Assembly: GCA_905233685.1 (NCBI GenBank)
Contig: CAJOEZ010000003.1
Coordinates: 141,800-205,799, forward strand
DNA: 64,000 nt
Source: an uncultured Bacteroidales bacterium
GTDB taxonomy: Bacteria > Bacteroidota > Bacteroidia > Bacteroidales > F082
Direction: 5' to 3'
The stretch's first letter is position 1. Every line of letters begins with the position of its first letter. The position numbers and the translations under genes are program-made. A model generated the notes under the pieces. That model saw only the letters and a program-made list of their open reading frames with translations. It had not been told where the DNA came from and searched no databases. Shown here one piece after another: positions 62,518 to 64,000 of the stretch.

Positions 62518-62796
62518 TTATTTCTTTTTTTTCTTTCCTTTCCAAAAAATGGCCACAATCTCGACGACGAATCCGGCCAAAACCAGAATCGGGGCGAGGG
62601 TGAGTCGCTGGAAATTAAACATTTTCTCATTGAAAAAGTCGGGGTCGGTGGAACCGCCGCCAATCATCAGGATGAAGCCCAATGCGATGAGTGCGATGCC
62701 GATGATCACGATGATGTAGTTTTGTTTGCCGAAGGGCATAACTCTCTGGTCGTCAATCTTTTCGACCGTTTCTTTCTTTGTTGTTTCTTTTGCCAT
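62518..62796 (-). CDS. DUF3098 membrane protein
   Basis: 92 residues with two transmembrane helices (about 27-46 and 66-84). The segment MPFGKQNYIIVIIGIALIAL and GFILMIGGGSTDP are typical of DUF3098. The tail is poly-Lys. The function is unknown. Its constant place between ftsX and uppP suggests a role in the cell envelope or division. The gap to ftsX is 15 bp. Confidence 0.9.
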   Translation of the reverse strand: MAKETTKKETVEKIDDQRVMPFGKQNYIIVIIGIALIALGFILMIGGGSTDPDFFNEKMFNFQRLTLAPILVLAGFVVEIVAIFWKGKKKKK

Positions 62797-62811
62797 ATTG
62801 CGTTTGTTGTT

Positions 62812-63696
62812 TTATGCGTATAATTGGTCTACATCGGCGCGGAGGTATTTCCTGAGGGCGATTCGCGTGGAGAGGCCGCCAAGCAAAACGCCCAAGACAA
62901 CGATGCCGACAAAGATGCTGATTACTATCTTATAATCTTGAACGAAAGACAATTCCGGGATGCGTTTCGTGAGGCCGTAGAGCAGCAAGGCGAGGAACAA
63001 GTCGGCGAGCAAAGCCCCAAAGAAGCCTTGCGCGATGCCGCTCTTGATGAAGGGCCTACGAATGAACGCGGGCGTGGCGCCGACTAATTGCATACTGCGC
63101 ACAAGGAAGCGTTTGGAGTAAATCGAAAGCCTTATCGTGTTGCGTATCAGTGTGATGGCGATGATGAGCAGAATCAAGCTGACGCCCATCAGCACCAATC
63201 CGATGCGATTGACATTTTGATTAATCAAATCCACCAAGGATTTTTGATAATAAATCTCCTTAATATCTTTGTTCTTAAGCAGTTGCTGCTCGATGACCTT
63301 GAGGCTGTCGGGGTGGGTGTAGTCGGCGTTGAAGCGCACGTCGATGGAGGGCAGCAGCGGGTTTTCCTCGTTGCCGAGCCATTGCAGGAAGTCCTCGCCG
63401 AGGTCGTCGCTCAGGCGACGGATGGCCTCGTCCTTGGTGATGTATTCCGTCGACTTCACGGCGGGCATGGCATCGAGTTCTTCTTGCAGCTTAAGGATAT
63501 TGGCTTCTTTGACGTTGCTGTTCATCACAATCTCGAAGCCGATGTTCTCCTTGATGTGATAGGAAAGACTCCGAGCGTGCATCATGAGCAGGGCAAACAC
63601 GCCTAACAAAAAGAGTACCAGCGTGATACTCATCAGCGACATGAAATAAGACCCTGCCATGCGGCGTTTGCTCGAACTCTTTTCGGACATCGTCAT
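62812..63696 (-). CDS. ftsX: Cell division protein FtsX-like permease
   Basis: 294 residues. One N-terminal transmembrane helix (about 17-41) is followed by a periplasmic domain (about 45-165) and three further helices (about 168-192, 218-240, 260-283), as in FtsX. The conserved KTEYITKDEAI-like segment (STEYITKDEAIRRL) is present. With FtsE, FtsX controls peptidoglycan hydrolases at the septum; ftsE is not in this window. An ATG at 63690 is also possible, because the promoter element at 63717-63710 leaves little leader before 63696. Confidence 0.93.
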   Translation of the reverse strand: MTMSEKSSSKRRMAGSYFMSLMSITLVLFLLGVFALLMMHARSLSYHIKENIGFEIVMNSNVKEANILKLQEELDAMPAVKSTEYITKDEAIRRLSDDLGEDFLQWLGNEENPLLPSIDVRFNADYTHPDSLKVIEQQLLKNKDIKEIYYQKSLVDLINQNVNRIGLVLMGVSLILLIIAITLIRNTIRLSIYSKRFLVRSMQLVGATPAFIRRPFIKSGIAQGFFGALLADLFLALLLYGLTKRIPELSFVQDYKIVISIFVGIVVLGVLLGGLSTRIALRKYLRADVDQLYA

Positions 63697-63709
63697 AGAA
63701 TTGAAACCG

Positions 63710-63717
63710 CAAAGATA
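63710..63717 (-). promoter_or_regulatory. -7 promoter element for the ftsX operon
   Basis: TATCTTTG followed by CGG on the minus strand, 13 bp before the ATG at 63696. Confidence 0.55.
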
Positions 63718-63856
63718 GGGGATTTATTTCAAACCTGACACTTGGGAAGCGGATTTTCGTAAAATCCATTCCTTGAAAAAAATAAACTGCAACTTTTTTC
63801 GTCACCTCACAAATTTTTCGCAACTTTGCAGCGGAAATGGCCTTTGGTCAAACAAA

Positions 63857-63901
63857 TCTTGAATTTTTAAATTTTAAATCTTTAAATCTTAAATATCGAA
63901 C
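63857..63901. repeat. AT-rich leader repeat before glyA
   Basis: AATCTTGAATTTTTAAATTT followed by TAAATCTTTAAATCTTAAAT, ending 6 bp before the ATG; similar to the leaders of fabD and glyS. A weak CAACTTTG at 63821-63828 may be the -7 element. Confidence 0.55.
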
Positions 63902-64000
63902 ATGAAAAGAGACGAAAAAATCTTTGATCTGATTCGCCAAGAGAAAGAGCGTCAGATGCACGGAATCGAACTCATCGCTTCGGAAAACTTTGTCAGTGAG
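63902..64000 (+). CDS. glyA: Serine hydroxymethyltransferase, N-terminal fragment
   Basis: Only the first 33 codons are in the window. They contain the GlyA opening, [18 protein letters not shown] followed by IELIASENF. The IELIASENF motif is diagnostic of the family. The enzyme interconverts serine and glycine with tetrahydrofolate, using pyridoxal phosphate. The rest lies beyond the right edge. Confidence 0.93.
   Translation, partial: MKRDEKIFDLIRQEKERQMHGIELIASENFVSE

Noticed and set aside
63840..63901. Glycine riboswitch before glyA
   Set aside because: The leader is short and AT-rich, with no paired helices of the glycine riboswitch type.

Overview
The window is a chromosomal segment from a member of the Bacteroidota, most likely order Bacteroidales. 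The evidence is consistent. Several secreted proteins end in type IX secretion (T9SS) C-terminal sorting domains. A PorW/SprE-like T9SS lipoprotein is present. The promoters are of the TAnnTTTG type and most genes lack Shine-Dalgarno sequences. There are gingipain-like C25 and DPP7/11-like S46 peptidases, BspA-like leucine-rich repeats, and the gene block ftsX-DUF3098-uppP-truB-queA. The exact genus cannot be read from the sequence. No phage, conjugative, IS or CRISPR element was seen.

Layout. 1-3814 (minus): an S41 protease followed by a C25 cysteine peptidase that runs off the left edge. 3946-4155: an orphan antitoxin-like gene. 4252-9766 (plus): a promoter, a long leader holding a well-defined multi-helix RNA fold, a 1353-residue surface protein with three FISUMP modules, and a broken truncated paralogue. 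9879-15389 (minus): secG, a TPR-like protein, an LptE-like lipoprotein, a sigma-54 activator and pheT. 15470-15954 (minus): a YafQ-type toxin-antitoxin pair. 16139-18334 (plus): a small lipoprotein, a DUF2975 membrane protein, an HTH regulator and a CarboxypepD_reg-like protein. 18428-25883 (plus): a pseudokinase-like membrane protein, porW/sprE, bactofilin, folE, fabD and a second S41 protease. 25959-26704: DUF177 protein and rpmF, followed by a short orphan transcription unit. 26908-31575: a secreted transglutaminase-like protein, a small membrane protein, a frameshifted S46 peptidase, and a GreA-like/Nudix-like fusion coupled to it. 31640-31716: tRNA-Pro. 31791-39181: mntP, a BamA/TamA-like barrel, a membrane TPR-HTH regulator and two T9SS surface proteins. 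39208-43507: gpmA, an OstA-like protein, a CDF transporter and a polyprenyl synthetase. 43576-56000: a giant alpha-2-macroglobulin, a CotH-like T9SS protein, a second TPR-HTH regulator, and a BspA-like T9SS protein coupled to that regulator. 56351-63696 (minus): a zinc-ribbon membrane protein, an NADase-type glycan-binding-domain lipoprotein, glyS, queA, truB, uppP, DUF3098 and ftsX. 63902 to the end: the start of glyA.

How it fits together. The window mixes housekeeping functions (translation, tRNA modification, envelope and lipid carrier synthesis, LPS and protein export) with an accessory envelope layer: T9SS-exported proteins, secreted peptidases, and two membrane-anchored TPR-HTH proteins beside T9SS cargo that may regulate it. 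A pseudokinase sits just upstream of the T9SS component porW.

The most unusual points are: (i) the structured RNA in the leader of the FISUMP gene; (ii) the GreA-like/degenerate-Nudix fusion; (iii) the pseudokinase next to porW; (iv) short palindromic dispersed repeats lying in frame inside mntP, the polyprenyl synthetase and the sigma-54 activator; (v) an orphan ~100-nt transcription unit with a clear promoter and terminator; (vi) two genes (the FISUMP paralogue and the S46 peptidase) broken by small deletions that shift frame. Points resting on family comparison were made from memory of the families, not from a search.
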